A stretch of 64,000 nucleotides of DNA from Microbacterium sp. LWO13-1.2 (GCF_038397725.1 NZ_CP151634.1:186001-250000); one strand, 5' to 3'. Positions 25,387 through 36,400 are shown, numbered from the stretch's first letter. Made by a program: numbers and translations. Notes: generated from the letters alone by a model not told the origin.

Positions 25387-25433
25387 ATCCTATGGCGAGC
25401 GCTCGGCGGATCGACGGGGTGCGGAATTAGACT
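25387..25433. promoter_or_regulatory. divergent leaderless -10 elements for proC and the CDF exporter
   Basis: Minus strand TAGGAT (25392-25387) then 6 nt to the proC ATG. Plus strand TAGACT (25428-25433) then 6 nt to the CDF ATG at 25440. Both place the transcription start at or next to the start codon. Confidence 0.6.
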
Positions 25434-25439
25434 CGACAC

Positions 25440-26411
25440 ATGAGTGCATCCGGAGGCAATAAGGCCATCGTCGCGGCGTTCCTGGCGAATATGGGCATCG
25501 CACTGGCGAAGTTCGTGGCGTGGGCGCTTTCCGGTTCCGCGTCGATGCTCGCTGAGGCGGTGCACTCCCTCGCCGACTCCGGCAACCAGTTGCTCCTGTT
25601 GCTCGGTGGGCGCAAGGCGAAGCGCGAGGCCGACAAAGCCCACCCCTTCGGCTACGGCCGCGAGCGCTACGTCTACGCATTCGTCGTCTCGATCATCCTC
25701 TTCTCTGTCGGCGGACTCTTTGCCATCTACGAAGGCGTGGACAAGCTGACCAACCCGCACGAGCTGGATCCGGCGTGGTGGTGGCTCCCGATCGTCGTTC
25801 TCGTCGTGGCGATCGGCCTGGAGTCGTTCTCCTTGCGCACCGCGGTCCGCGAGAGCAACCTGGTGCGGGAGAAGGGCCAGTCCTGGGTGTCATTCGTACG
25901 GCGCGCGAAGGCACCCGAGCTTCCCGTCGTGCTGCTCGAGGACATCGGGGCGCTGATTGGCCTGACCTTCGCACTGCTCGGCGTCGGGCTCACGGTGATC
26001 ACCCACAACCCGGTCTTCGATGCGATCGGAACGCTGATGATCGGCACCCTGCTGGTGATGATCGCGATCGTGCTCGGCATCGAGACCAAGAGCCTGCTCG
26101 TCGGCGAGGGGGCCAACGCGGGTGACCATGACCGCATCGTCGACGCGATCAACGACGGCCCTGAGGTGGAGAAGCTCATCCACATCAAGACCCTCTACCT
26201 CGGCCCGGACGAGCTCCTGGTCGCCGCGAAGGTCGCGCTCGCCTCGGACAAGAGCGTGCGTGAGGCGGCTGACGACATCAACGAGATCGAAGCACGGATC
26301 CGGGCGGCTGTGCCCGTCGCACGCGCGGTGTACATCGAGCCAGACGTCTACCGGCCGGCGATCGATCCCGAGCCGTCCACCGACGTGTTCGTGCTGAAGT
26401 CCTCGGACTGA
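25440..26411 (+). CDS. cation diffusion facilitator metal exporter
   Basis: 323 residues. Six transmembrane helices, with metal-site motifs AEAVHSLADSGNQLL (helix 2; His and Asp ligands) and HPFGYGRERY. A long loop at 120-160 precedes helix 5. A cytoplasmic C-terminal domain (about 215-305) has VEKLIHIKTLYLGPDELLVA. Family role: proton-coupled export of Zn2+, Fe2+, Co2+ or Mn2+. ATG 25440 follows TAGACT-N6, so leaderless. Confidence 0.9.
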   Translation: MSASGGNKAIVAAFLANMGIALAKFVAWALSGSASMLAEAVHSLADSGNQLLLLLGGRKAKREADKAHPFGYGRERYVYAFVVSIILFSVGGLFAIYEGVDKLTNPHELDPAWWWLPIVVLVVAIGLESFSLRTAVRESNLVREKGQSWVSFVRRAKAPELPVVLLEDIGALIGLTFALLGVGLTVITHNPVFDAIGTLMIGTLLVMIAIVLGIETKSLLVGEGANAGDHDRIVDAINDGPEVEKLIHIKTLYLGPDELLVAAKVALASDKSVREAADDINEIEARIRAAVPVARAVYIEPDVYRPAIDPEPSTDVFVLKSSD

Positions 26412-26413
26412 GC

Positions 26414-26869
26414 TCAGCGCCGCTGCTCGAAGAAGTCGCGGAGCAGTGCGGTGGCGGCATCCGCTTCCACCCCGCCGATGACCTCGGCACGGTACGGCAG
26501 GCGGCGGTCGCGCAGGAGGTCGTACATCGATCCGGCCGCGCCGGCCTTGTCGTCCCAGGCGCCGAAGACGACGCGCCCGATCCTCGCCTGCAGGATCGCA
26601 CCCGCGCACATCACGCACGGTTCGAGAGTCACGACGAGGGTGTGGCCCTCGAGATTCCATGTTCCGGCGGATGCCGCCGCCCGGCGCAGCGCCTCGACCT
26701 CGGCGTGACCGGTAGGGTCGTGCGTCGCCTCGCGTGTGTTGCGGCCCTCGGCGACGATGTGCCCGTCGCCGTCGAGGATGACGGCGCCCACGGGGATCTC
26801 ATCGGCCGACGCCGCTTCCGTCGCCAGCGCGAGGGCACGCTGCATCGCACCGAGGTCGGCTGTGGTCAT
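26414..26869 (-). CDS. tadA: tRNA adenosine(34) deaminase
   Basis: 151 residues. Zinc-deaminase motifs: HAE at 55-57 (catalytic Glu57) and PCVMC with Cys85 and Cys88, then GAILQARIGRVVFGAWD, which is typical for TadA. It converts A34 to inosine in tRNA-Arg(ACG). The ATG lies 6 nt after TAGGCT (26881-26876), so the mRNA is probably leaderless. Convergent with the CDF gene with a 2-bp gap. Confidence 0.93.
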   Translation of the reverse strand: MTTADLGAMQRALALATEAASADEIPVGAVILDGDGHIVAEGRNTREATHDPTGHAEVEALRRAAASAGTWNLEGHTLVVTLEPCVMCAGAILQARIGRVVFGAWDDKAGAAGSMYDLLRDRRLPYRAEVIGGVEADAATALLRDFFEQRR

Positions 26870-26960
26870 GCGTTGAGCCTACGACAGCGGGCGACGGTGG
26901 CCGGCTGGGTGCGAAGCATCCGATGTCGTGCGGGAGCGCACCGCGCATTAGCCTGTATTC

Positions 26961-27593
26961 ATGCGCGTTCATGTGGCCGACCACCCCCTCATCACCCACA
27001 AGCTGTCGGTATTGCGCGATGAGCGCACTCCGTCGCCGGTGTTCCGTCAGCTGACCGAGGAGCTCGTGACGCTGCTCGCCTACGAGGCGACGCGCAACGT
27101 CAAGGTGTCGCCGATCGAGATCACGACTCCCGTGACCAAGACGATGGGCGTGAAGATCTCCGAGCCGCGGCCGATCGTCGTGCCGATTCTGCGCGCCGGA
27201 CTCGGCATGCTCGAGGGCATGGTCAAGCTGCTGCCGACCGCCGAGGTCGGATTCCTCGGCATGGTGCGCGATGAGGAGACCTTCGAGCCGACGACCTACG
27301 CCGAGCGCCTGCCCGATGATCTGAGCGACCGCCAGTGCTTCGCGATCGACCCGATGCTGGCCACCGGTGGCTCATTGGGCGCGGCGATCGACTTCCTTTT
27401 CAAGCGCGGTGCGCAGGATGTCACGGCGATCTGCCTTCTCGGCACCCCCGAGGGCGTGGCCTTCATCGAGAACATGGTCGGTGACCGCGACGTCACCCTC
27501 GTGCTGGGTGCGCTCGACGAGCGACTCAACGAGAAGGGCTACATCGTGCCCGGCCTCGGCGACGCCGGCGATCGCCTGTACGGCACCGTCTGA
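26961..27593 (+). CDS. upp: uracil phosphoribosyltransferase
   Basis: 210 residues, the full family length. N-terminal [20 protein letters not shown], the middle [24 protein letters not shown] loop [19 protein letters not shown], and C-terminal [15 protein letters not shown]. It salvages uracil to UMP. TAGCCT (26949-26954) plus 6 nt precedes the ATG, so leaderless. The gene stands alone. Confidence 0.95.
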   Translation: MRVHVADHPLITHKLSVLRDERTPSPVFRQLTEELVTLLAYEATRNVKVSPIEITTPVTKTMGVKISEPRPIVVPILRAGLGMLEGMVKLLPTAEVGFLGMVRDEETFEPTTYAERLPDDLSDRQCFAIDPMLATGGSLGAAIDFLFKRGAQDVTAICLLGTPEGVAFIENMVGDRDVTLVLGALDERLNEKGYIVPGLGDAGDRLYGTV

Positions 27594-27630
27594 CGCCGCG
27601 CCTGCGGGCGACGTCTGACACCCTTTGCGG

Positions 27631-27656
27631 CAGCTCCCGACACCGGGTCGGAGCTG
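27631..27656. terminator. convergent terminator between upp and a GNAT gene
   Basis: CAGCTCC-c-GAC and GTC-GGAGCTG pair with one bulged C around a 5-nt loop, directly before the stop of the convergent GNAT gene (27658). Confidence 0.6.
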
Positions 27657-27657
27657 A

Positions 27658-28440
27658 CTACGCGACGATGAGCCGATACGCGCGCTCGTCGCCGTGGTGC
27701 GTGAAGCCTGCCCTGCCCAGGATCGGCGCAGAGGTTGCGATGCGTCCCTTCACGAGGGCCGTCGTCGCGCCGAGTTCCGCACCGAATCGCAGTCGTTCGG
27801 CCAGTACCGCGCGGTAGGCGCCTCTGCCTCGAGCGCCCTCCAGCGTCGCTGCTCCCCACAGGCGCACGAAACCGTCGACGACCGTGCAACCGCCGGTGCT
27901 GGCCGGGGCTTCGTCGAGGCGCCCGAGCACGCGGGCTCCCCGCCCTGCGGTGAGCTCCTCGGCGATCTCGGTGAGTTCGGTGCGCAGCCCTTCGTCGTCC
28001 AGCGGCTCCTGCTCCCATACGGGCACGTTGATCGAGTCGACGTCTCGCACCTGCTCGAGGGTCTGCACGATCTCGGCGGTCGCATCGGATGGGACCTCGA
28101 TCGGAGCGGCGTCGATCGAACGGGCGAGCACCGCGACGGTGTCGATGTGCTCAGCGCCGCGTCGGCGCAACTCGTCCTCGAGGTCGGGACGATCGGAGGC
28201 ACTCGTCCAGAAGGTCAGACGCGACTCTCCCCACGCCCGCGTGCGCGCGACCGCATGATCGAGGACGGCTGCGGCATCCAGCAATGAGTCGACGTGCGAG
28301 CCGCGTACGCCCCCGCCCAATCGCGCCGGATAGCGCACCAGTTGAAGCTCGGTCTTCTCCTGCTCCCCACCGCGCGGGAACCAGACCCACGCGGCCGAGG
28401 CGCGGTGGATTTCGTCGATCGTATGCACAGTGCCCATCAT
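27658..28440 (-). CDS. GNAT-family N-acetyltransferase
   Basis: 260 residues. The C-terminal half carries the GNAT fold with an acetyl-CoA loop in LEGARGRGAYRAVLAERLRF and the closing beta strand ILGRAGFTHHGDERAYRLIV. The N-terminal half (about 1-115) resembles a second, degenerate GNAT-like lobe. Substrate unknown. The ATG overlaps the stop of the large helicase-nuclease gene by 4 bp. Confidence 0.8.
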   Translation of the reverse strand: MMGTVHTIDEIHRASAAWVWFPRGGEQEKTELQLVRYPARLGGGVRGSHVDSLLDAAAVLDHAVARTRAWGESRLTFWTSASDRPDLEDELRRRGAEHIDTVAVLARSIDAAPIEVPSDATAEIVQTLEQVRDVDSINVPVWEQEPLDDEGLRTELTEIAEELTAGRGARVLGRLDEAPASTGGCTVVDGFVRLWGAATLEGARGRGAYRAVLAERLRFGAELGATTALVKGRIATSAPILGRAGFTHHGDERAYRLIVA

Positions 28441-31400
28441 TCCGCCGCGCCGACGAGACGCGCGAAAGCACTGAGCCGCGCCACGCCTTCTGGCGTATAC
28501 GGCAGATCATCGAGCAGCGCCGGGGAGTGGATCAGGTACGCGACGCATTGCGCCCGGGAGATCGCGACGTTCAGGCGGTTCTGCAGGAGCAGGAACTCCG
28601 GTCCGCGCGGCGCATCCCTGCCGCTGGATGCCGCCAGCGACGTGATCGAGACGACGGCCTCCTTGCCCTGGAAGTTGTCGACCGTTCCGACCGGTACGCG
28701 CGGGAACCCGGCCGCGGCCAGCGCTTCGAGCACGAGCTGTTTCTGCGCGTTGTACGGGGTGACGACGATGATGTCTCCCTCGTTGAGCGGACGGCTCGTG
28801 GCGCCGGGATCGTTGTCGGTGAAGGTGCGCCCGATGAGATCGCGCACCAGGCGGACGACCTCGCCCGCTTCCTCCGGCGACTGCGTGGCGTTGCCGCGGT
28901 GCCGCAGCGGAACGACGTGGAGACCCGAATCGACGCCCTCGACGGAGCGTCGCTCGGTGCCGGGCGCGGATGCCAGCTTTCCGGCGTAGGCGAGCTTCGA
29001 GACGGGTGCGGCGATCAGCGGATGCATTCGCCACGACCGCGCCAGGAAGTAGCCGTATTCCGGTCGCACGACGGCGTCGCCGTCCATCACCCAGCCGAGC
29101 GCCGAGGTGTCGACGGGCTCGGGGTGCGCGCCCTGACTCACCTGAGGCAGTTGCTGCGGGTCACCGAGGAGCAGCAGCCGTTTCGCTCCCGCAGCGACCG
29201 CGATCGTGGACGCGAGGGAGAACTGCCCCGCCTCGTCGATGACGAGGAGATCAAGCCCCGCGCGTTCGACGCGGTTGCTGTTGCTGAAGTCCCACGCGGT
29301 GCCGCCGACGACGACGCCCTCGCCCTGATGCTCGGCCAGGAACGCCGCCATCCCACTCTTCGGGATCACCGTGTATCCGGGGTCGATCCCGGCGTCCTTC
29401 GGCGATTTGGCGACCTGCGCCGGCGAGACGCCGTCGGCGACGATCCGCTCCAGCAGCGTCTCGATGATGGCATGCGACTGCGCGACCACACCGACCTTGA
29501 AACCGTGCTCGTTCACGAGCCGTGCGATCACCTGCGAGCCGGTGTAGGTCTTACCCGTTCCCGGGGGACCCTGCACGGCGAGGTAACTGCGGTCGAGGTC
29601 GAGCACGGCACGGACGATCGCGTCGATCAGGTCGTCCTCGGCCGCGGGAAGCGGCCCTCCGGAGCGCGTCCGTGGCGGGATCCGGCGGAGGATGTCGGTC
29701 GCAGCATCTTCGGGGAAGCCCGGCGCCGCGAGATGCACGGCATCCGCCCATTCGTCGATCGCGCCCTGCAGCGATACGACCCGCGGCGGCGCCGCCGGCG
29801 TCAGCGCGAGCGGGAGTTCATCCCAGGTCTGCCCTTGGATCGCGGATTCGGCCACGACGTAGCCGTCGTCGAGCACCTCGGTCACGGTCACCGTGTGCGG
29901 CACGTGCACGGCTCGGGACGCGACCTCGGTGTCGAACGGCGCGGGCACCTCGTACAGCGCGAAGGGCTGCGCACCCTCTCCGAGAGTCGTCCCCGGCGAG
30001 ACCTCTCCGCGGATCTCCACCTCGCGAGACATCACTCGTCGCCCCTCGCCGACGCTCCACTCCCGCCGCACCACGCACGAGCCCGGATCGACCCGCACGA
30101 CATCGCGCGTGCCCTCCCACATCGTCACCGGCTCGCGCAGGCGCTGGAAGTGCCCGACCCAGAAGCTCTTCGCCTCGCGCGGGAAGTAGTCGATCGCCGC
30201 GGCGGCGAGGCGATGCACCTGACCGTCACCGCCGGCCTCGACAGCGCGCTCGGCGTCCGCGAGCAGCGCGACGGATCGCGGAGACGGCTCGTAGATCACC
30301 TCTTCGGCCTCGTCGGGCGGCGCCGGGTGCACGCCCTCCCGTTTCGCGATCTCGATCAGCCAGTTGCGCAGCCTCCGCGTGGAGACGCAGTCGTAGCGGT
30401 TGTAGTCGGCGAGATCGGCGAGAACCGCGTCTGCCTCGGTCTGCTCCCCCGCAGCCGCGAGTTCCTTGGCCGCGACGTACTGCACGATCGAGTCGTCGCC
30501 CTTCTGCACATCGCTGGTGCGCACGTCATCACCCATGTACAGCGGCTCGAGCTTCTTGATCGAATACGACCTCGACCCCACGCGGACCGTCCGCAGCACG
30601 AGTGGATACAGATCGACGAACACGCCTTCGCGGAGCAGCCGATCGACCTCGCCCTCGCGCACGCCGTGGCGCGCGGCCATCGCGACAAGGTGCGAGGTCT
30701 CGTACGGGGCGTAGTGGTAGATGTGCATACCGGGGTGGGCGGCCCGACGGGCATTCACGAAGTCGAGGAAGGTCTCCAGGGCGCGCCGCTCATCGGCGAA
30801 GGTGTGCGCCCACAGGGGCGTGTACTGATCGGCGTTGTCGACCCAGCCGAACAGATAGTCGATCCCCCACTGCGCGTCGCCGTCCGGAGCCGGCTCCGTG
30901 TACAACGGGTCGCCCTCGAAGTCGAAGAAGATGTCACCGTGGCTGGGCACCGGGAGCGTGTGGATGGCCGCCGCGTAGTGCACGTCGTAGGTCGCGACGC
31001 CCTCCACGTCGGCGCGGATCTGCAGCCGTGCCTGTGCACGGAGGGTCTCGAAGGTATCGGCGTTCATCCCGTCGGGGACGCCCGACGCTGCGGCGAGATC
31101 GTCGATCGTCTCGATGCCGGCGGTCCGGAGTCGAGCGCGCTGCACCGGGCGCATCCGCGCGACCATGAGCAGGTCGCGGTGGGCGATCACCTGCTCCTCG
31201 CACGTGGCGCAGCGCCCGCAGGCCACGATCTCGAGGTCGCCGCGGTCGTCGCCCCAGCCGAGTGGCGCTCCGCTGTCTCCGTCTTCGATGCGACGGTCGG
31301 CGATGAGCGCCCGCAGTCGGGCGCGACGCACCTGGAACAGCGGCAGGAGGTGGTCGACCGCGTGCGTGCTGAGGCTGCCGTCGCCGAGGATCAGGTCGAC

Positions 31401-31907
31401 TTCATCGGATCGGGGCACCCCGAGGCGGTCGAGCTGATCGACATATGCCGCAAGCTGCATGAGCGCGGTCACCCGCGCCTTGCGGGCGAGTTTCGAGTCC
31501 TGGACACGCCAGCGCCCGTCATCGTCGCGGCGCAGGAAATCGGCGAAACCGACGAACTCGGGAGTGGCGAAGGCGGCCTGGAACACCACCAGCGCCTCGG
31601 AGCGCAGAGCCTGCCCCGTCTCGGCGACGGCGGCGGCCAAGGCCGCAGCGTCTACCGACGAGACCTTGTCGACGCGATGCACTCGCGCGTCACCGAGGTC
31701 GTCGATGTAGCGCTCGAGGACGTTCTGCTCGTGCACATCGCCGAGCCTCGCGGCTCGGGCGAGCGTGGCATCCACAGGCTCCTCGACGGCCGGAACCCTG
31801 CCCAGCTTCGCGTCGAGGGCGCGGCACCACGCGAACTCGCATTCGGCGGCCGCCTTGAGGTCGCTCGCGCTCCAGATGACGCGCTGCGCCTGAGTGTCGA
31901 TCCGCAC
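28437..31907 (-). CDS. TM0106-type RecB-like nuclease fused to a superfamily 1 (DNA2/UPF1-like) helicase
   Basis: 1156 residues. The N-terminal third is a PD-(D/E)xK nuclease: GFADFLRRDDDGRWRV, then QDSKLARKARVTALMQLAAY, with nearby CGRCATCEEQ that may help hold an Fe-S cluster. A middle RNase H-like part has IFFDFEGDPLY. The C-terminal helicase has Walker A QGPPGTGKTYTGSQ, motif II DLLVIDEAGQFS, motif III LLLGDPQQLPQV and motifs V/VI TVDNFQGKEAVV and NRLNVAISRAQ. Likely DNA or RNA-DNA end processing. No obvious phage-defence partner. A large open frame on the opposite strand is a shadow. Confidence 0.88.
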   Translation of the reverse strand: MRIDTQAQRVIWSASDLKAAAECEFAWCRALDAKLGRVPAVEEPVDATLARAARLGDVHEQNVLERYIDDLGDARVHRVDKVSSVDAAALAAAVAETGQALRSEALVVFQAAFATPEFVGFADFLRRDDDGRWRVQDSKLARKARVTALMQLAAYVDQLDRLGVPRSDEVDLILGDGSLSTHAVDHLLPLFQVRRARLRALIADRRIEDGDSGAPLGWGDDRGDLEIVACGRCATCEEQVIAHRDLLMVARMRPVQRARLRTAGIETIDDLAAASGVPDGMNADTFETLRAQARLQIRADVEGVATYDVHYAAAIHTLPVPSHGDIFFDFEGDPLYTEPAPDGDAQWGIDYLFGWVDNADQYTPLWAHTFADERRALETFLDFVNARRAAHPGMHIYHYAPYETSHLVAMAARHGVREGEVDRLLREGVFVDLYPLVLRTVRVGSRSYSIKKLEPLYMGDDVRTSDVQKGDDSIVQYVAAKELAAAGEQTEADAVLADLADYNRYDCVSTRRLRNWLIEIAKREGVHPAPPDEAEEVIYEPSPRSVALLADAERAVEAGGDGQVHRLAAAAIDYFPREAKSFWVGHFQRLREPVTMWEGTRDVVRVDPGSCVVRREWSVGEGRRVMSREVEIRGEVSPGTTLGEGAQPFALYEVPAPFDTEVASRAVHVPHTVTVTEVLDDGYVVAESAIQGQTWDELPLALTPAAPPRVVSLQGAIDEWADAVHLAAPGFPEDAATDILRRIPPRTRSGGPLPAAEDDLIDAIVRAVLDLDRSYLAVQGPPGTGKTYTGSQVIARLVNEHGFKVGVVAQSHAIIETLLERIVADGVSPAQVAKSPKDAGIDPGYTVIPKSGMAAFLAEHQGEGVVVGGTAWDFSNSNRVERAGLDLLVIDEAGQFSLASTIAVAAGAKRLLLLGDPQQLPQVSQGAHPEPVDTSALGWVMDGDAVVRPEYGYFLARSWRMHPLIAAPVSKLAYAGKLASAPGTERRSVEGVDSGLHVVPLRHRGNATQSPEEAGEVVRLVRDLIGRTFTDNDPGATSRPLNEGDIIVVTPYNAQKQLVLEALAAAGFPRVPVGTVDNFQGKEAVVSITSLAASSGRDAPRGPEFLLLQNRLNVAISRAQCVAYLIHSPALLDDLPYTPEGVARLSAFARLVGAAE

Positions 31908-31969
31908 GATGCTCCCGTTCCCTCGGATGCTTCGACACTAGCCGCGGCATCCGACACCGGAGATCGCGC

Positions 31970-32788
31970 TCAGCGCCACCAGGTGTCGTCGGGGACCACA
32001 GGGAGATGACGCTTGTGCTGCGTGGCGAGGTACTTCGCCTCGATGCGGCCAGCGACCTCAGCGTCCACCGGCAGCCCCTCGAGGAAATCGTCGATCTGCT
32101 CGTAGGTGAGTCCGAGTTCGTCTTCATCGGCGCGTCCCGGCTGGCCGTCGAGGAGATCGGCCGTCGGCACCTTGAACGCGAGGCGATCGGGGGCGCCGAG
32201 CGAGAGCAGCAGGGAACGTCCCTGGCGCTTGGTGAGACCGGAGAGCGGCAGAATGTCCGCCGCGCCGTCGCCGAACTTCGTGTAGAAACCCGTGACAGCC
32301 TCAGCCGCATGGTCGGTCCCGACCACCAGCAGACCGTCGTGACCGGCGAGCGCGTACTGCGTCACCATGCGGACACGCGCCTTGATGTTGCCGCGGTTGA
32401 AATCGCTGATGTCGCTGGTGACGGCGAACTCGATGTCCTCTTCCACCCCGTCGACGCCGTTCTGAATGTTCACCTCGACCGAGGCGTCCGGCACGATGTA
32501 CGCGAGTGCGGCCTCGGCATCCGCGGCGTCCTTCTGCACCCGGTACGGCAAGCGCACCGCGAGGAACCGCGCCTCGCCACCCTCGGCCCGCACCCGCTCG
32601 ACGGCGAGCTGCGCGAGGCGTCCGGCCAGCGTCGAGTCCTGACCGCCGGAGATGCCGAGCACGAAGCCCTTGGCACCGGTCGTGCGCAGGTAGTCCACCA
32701 GGAACTGCACTCGTCGCTCCACCTCGGCGGCGGGATCGATCTCGGCCTTGACGCCGAGCGCTTCAGAGATCTGCTGCTGCAGGGACAC
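31970..32788 (-). CDS. nadE: ammonia-dependent NAD(+) synthetase
   Basis: About 272 residues, the single-domain NH3-dependent form. P-loop of N-type PPases [15 protein letters not shown], then [28 protein letters not shown] and the C-terminal [19 protein letters not shown]. It amidates deamido-NAD. The GTG at 32788 is chosen because GGAGG lies 5 nt upstream and [11 protein letters not shown] then aligns with the E. coli NadE start; a GTG 12 bp upstream is less likely. Confidence 0.94.
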   Translation of the reverse strand: MSLQQQISEALGVKAEIDPAAEVERRVQFLVDYLRTTGAKGFVLGISGGQDSTLAGRLAQLAVERVRAEGGEARFLAVRLPYRVQKDAADAEAALAYIVPDASVEVNIQNGVDGVEEDIEFAVTSDISDFNRGNIKARVRMVTQYALAGHDGLLVVGTDHAAEAVTGFYTKFGDGAADILPLSGLTKRQGRSLLLSLGAPDRLAFKVPTADLLDGQPGRADEDELGLTYEQIDDFLEGLPVDAEVAGRIEAKYLATQHKRHLPVVPDDTWWR

Positions 32789-32900
32789 GGGCTCCTCCAC
32801 TCTGTCTCGAACCAGTATCGCCCTTCCGTGTTACGCACGGATGACGCCGGGGGGCTGAGCACACAGAGGATATCCGGCTCCGACCTGGCAGGATAGTGCG

Positions 32901-33458
32901 GTGAAACTTCTCGTCGCCGCTCTGAGCTCCGAACTCGCCGCCTTCCCGGACGCCCTTCCTGGTTTCGATCGGCTGGTGACCGGACCCGGCAAACTCCAGG
33001 CCACGTACGCGCTCACCCGTGCGCTCGATGCGAAGACCTATGACGAGGTCGTCGTCGTCGGCACTGCCGGCGCGATCGACCCGGACCTTCCGGCAGCGGT
33101 GCACGAGGTCGGCACCGCATTCCAGCATGACGTCACCGACCTCGATGGCATCGCGGGTCAGCACGTTTCGCTGCCCGCGCGGGTCTCAACCGGACGCGAC
33201 GGCGTGCTCATCGCCACCGGCGACCACTTCGTCGACGATGCCGAGGTCACCGCGATCATCCGTCCTACCGGCGCCGCGCTGGTCGACATGGAGACCTACG
33301 CCTACATCTGGGTGGCCGAGCAGTTCGGCGTGCCGATCCGGGTGTTCCGCGCCGTGTCGGACAACGCCGAGGACGGTGCGCTCACCGACTGGCGTGAGGC
33401 GGTCGCGCGCTGCAGCGAGCAGCTGCGCGCATTCATCCAGGACGAGTACGGCGTCTGA
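32901..33458 (+). CDS. nucleosidase of the PNP/UDP phosphorylase family (MTA/SAH type)
   Basis: 185 residues, shorter than the usual 230 of Pfs. It has VVVVGTAGAIDPDL near 50, then IIRPTGAALVDMETYAYIWV with the ribose-binding Met-Glu and FRAVSDNAEDG with the catalytic Asp. Substrate could be methylthioadenosine, S-adenosylhomocysteine or futalosine. GTG start 6 nt after CAGGAT. Convergent with sbcC, with a GTCTGA-T-TCAGAC dyad at the junction. Confidence 0.82.
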   Translation: MKLLVAALSSELAAFPDALPGFDRLVTGPGKLQATYALTRALDAKTYDEVVVVGTAGAIDPDLPAAVHEVGTAFQHDVTDLDGIAGQHVSLPARVSTGRDGVLIATGDHFVDDAEVTAIIRPTGAALVDMETYAYIWVAEQFGVPIRVFRAVSDNAEDGALTDWREAVARCSEQLRAFIQDEYGV

Positions 33459-33485
33459 TTCAGACACCGTCGCGGCGGGATCGCG

Positions 33486-36400
33486 TCAGCGCGCCTCGAT
33501 GATGCTCGGCCCGTTCGCCGTGGCGCGCACCGTGAGCTGGGCTGGGATCTGCTCCTGCATGGCGTCGACGTGACTGATCACGCCGACCGTGCGCCCGCCC
33601 TGACGCAGTTCGTCCAGCGTGCGCATGGCGATGTCGAGAGTGTCGCCGTCGAGGGATCCGAATCCCTCGTCGATGAACAGGGTGTCAAGACGGATGCCTC
33701 CGGCCCGCGCCGTCACCACCTCGGCGAGGCCGAGAGCGAGCGCGAGGGAACTGAGGAACGTCTCGCCTCCGGACAATGACTGGGCAGGTCTCGTCTGGCC
33801 GGTGAAGGCGTCGAAGACGACGATGCCGAGACCGGATGCCGCGCCCCGCGCCGCGAGCGCGTCGGAGTGCTGCAGCTGGTAGCGCCCCGTCGACATGTCG
33901 TCCAGACGCCGGTTCGCGGCCCGGACGATCTCTTCGAGTTCGGCGGCGAGCACGAACGTCTCCAGGGTCATCTTGCGCGTGTTCGCTCCACGCCCTGCGA
34001 GGGTGTCGGCGAGGTTCTGCAGGATCTCGTGGTCGGCGGCCTGACCAGCGCTGGCGGCATGCTCTGCGTCCGCCGAGTCGATGAGACCGTTCAGCCGCCC
34101 CACCGTGGCCCCAGCGCGTTCGACGGCTTCCATCGCTGAGATCCACCGTGACCGGACGGCCGCTGCCGCTTCTTCTGCGGGTGCGGCGTCGATCGGATCT
34201 TCGGGAAGGGCCCGCAGCTCGAGCGGCAGCAGCACGCCCTTCTCCTTCTCCCGCTGCACGGAATGCGTCGTGATCCGCTGATCCAGGGCGGACTGCTCGG
34301 CCGGGGACCGCAGCGCGGACTCGACTTCGGCGTCAGCGTCGAACGGGGACTTCTCGAGTGCCGCGCGCAGCGCCGTGTCCGCTTCGGCGAGGGCGACGAC
34401 ACGCTGCGCGTGCTCGGTGAGCGCGGATGCCAGAGCCGACGCGGCGGCGATCCGAATGCGGGCCTCGTCCAGACGGGCCGCGACGGACTCGGCGTCACCG
34501 CGGGCCGCCTCGATCGATGAGACGGCTTCCCGCGCGCTCTCCTCTCGCACCGCAAGCGACTCGCGCGCGGCGGCGAGCGCGGATGCCGCTTCGCCGCGTT
34601 CCTGTTCGAGTACGTCACCCCGCGCCGTCGCCTCCGCCAGCTCGGCGTCGAGCGCCGTGACCCGAGCGGCGACCGTTTCTGCGTCGGCGAGATCTGCGGA
34701 CGCGGATTCGAGTTCTTGCTGGGCCTGAGCATCCGAGCGACCGTCGGCTATGGCAACGGCTCCGGCGAGTTCTGCTCCCAGCGCCGCGAGGCGTTCGACG
34801 ACGTCGCGCTCAGCCCTCGCCGCGGCGTCGCGCGCCGTCTCCGCCTTCTCGATGTCTTCAGCGGAGATCGGATCGGTGTGCGCGGCGGGAGCCGGATGTT
34901 CGGCCGAGCCGCAGACCGGGCATGGTTCGTCGGCCGTCAGCGTCGTGGCGAGTTCACCCGCGTATCCGTCGAGCCGACGCTGCAGGAGCGCCGCCAGCGC
35001 GGACTGGGCGATGGCCAGCGTGCTGTTCGCCGCTGCCCTGTCGCGGTCGGCCGCCGCCTTCTCCGCCTCGAGCCGTACGACCTCGCGAGCGGCCTTGCGG
35101 CGGACAGCCGCCTGATCGCGCGCATGGGTGAGACCGTCCAGACGATCCGCGCTGCGGCGGGCCGAGTCGCGTGCTTCGGTGACGCGGAGGATCAGCGCAG
35201 GAAGCTCACCGCGCTCCTCGTCGATGCGTTCCGCCTGGCGAGATGCCGCATCCACCGCCGAGCGCGCCGATTCCAGCTCCGCCAGGCGTTCGGAGGTGGC
35301 GGACTCGAGCTGCGCGGCACGCTGCCAATGCCCGCTTTCGCGGGTGAGGTGGGATGACCAGCTCTCCAACGCGACAGCGGACTCGTCGTCGAGTTCGACG
35401 CCGATGGCGCGCCACGTATCGCGGGCACGGTCGACAGCGGCCCGAGATGTGGTCTCGGCGGACGCCGCGCGCGTCACCGCCTCCAGCACACCACGGAGCG
35501 TCTCAGCGGACCGGGCACGGTCGAGCGTGCGTCGCGCCTCGTCGATCTGCGGCTGCTCCGCCTCGAGTATGGTCAGCGCGGATCGGGCTCGATCGCGCTC
35601 GGTCTGCGCGACGACCTGCTCTCGGAGATCGACCAGAGCCGCATCGGCCGACGCGAGAGCGCGCTCGGCGTCGTCACGCTCCGCGGAGCGGCGCTCCGCC
35701 CGGTATGCGGCGCGGGACGCGGCTCGTCGCAGGGCCTCGAGCCGATCCGCCGTGGTCATCGGCGCTGCGGAGGAGGGCACCGTCTGCGCCAGCTCCTCTT
35801 CGTCTCCGCTTTCGGCATCCGCGGGCTCTGCGCCGCCTTCTATCTCGGTGGCACCCGCGCCCGTAGTTCCCCAGAGCTCTTCGACGGTGACGAGTCGCTC
35901 GGCCTCCTCGATGCGCGCCGCCACCGCGGCCGTTCGCGTGCCGAGCGCCTGCTCCGATGCGCGGCGTCGCTCATCGAAGCGCGCCTGCACGTCTTCGAAA
36001 CGCTCGGTGCCGAAGAGCTTTCGCAGCAGTGCCTGTCGGTCCTTACTGTTCGCCAGGAGGAACTCCGAGAACCGGTTCTGTGCGAGCAGGATCACCTGCA
36101 AGAACTGTTCGCGGCTCAGCTGCAGGATCGCGTCGAGCTCGTGCCCGACGTCGACGGCCCGCGCGGCACGGCCGATCCATCCGGCATCCGTCCGCTCTTC
36201 CAGCGCGACGGCCGGCGCCTGCTTTGTCATGCCGCCACCGCGCTTCGCCGGCCGGAGGTATTCGGGTGACCGGGTGACCCGGAAGCGACCAGCGGTGGTG
36301 CTGAACTCGACCACCACTTCGGTGATGTCGTCGGGCTCGCAGTGGTCGCTGCGCAGCCGCTTGTCACCGCTCTCGTAGCGAGGCACTCCGCCGTACAGCC

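Noticed and set aside
28089..32009. 1306-codon open frame on the plus strand
   Set aside because: It is opposite to the nuclease-helicase, GNAT and part of nadE, which have clear motifs. The translation is Arg/Asp/His-rich with no domain, typical of a high-GC antisense shadow.
33453..33475. GTCTGA-T-TCAGAC dyad as terminator of the nucleosidase
   Set aside because: A one-base loop is sterically poor and the arm overlaps the stop codon; may be chance.
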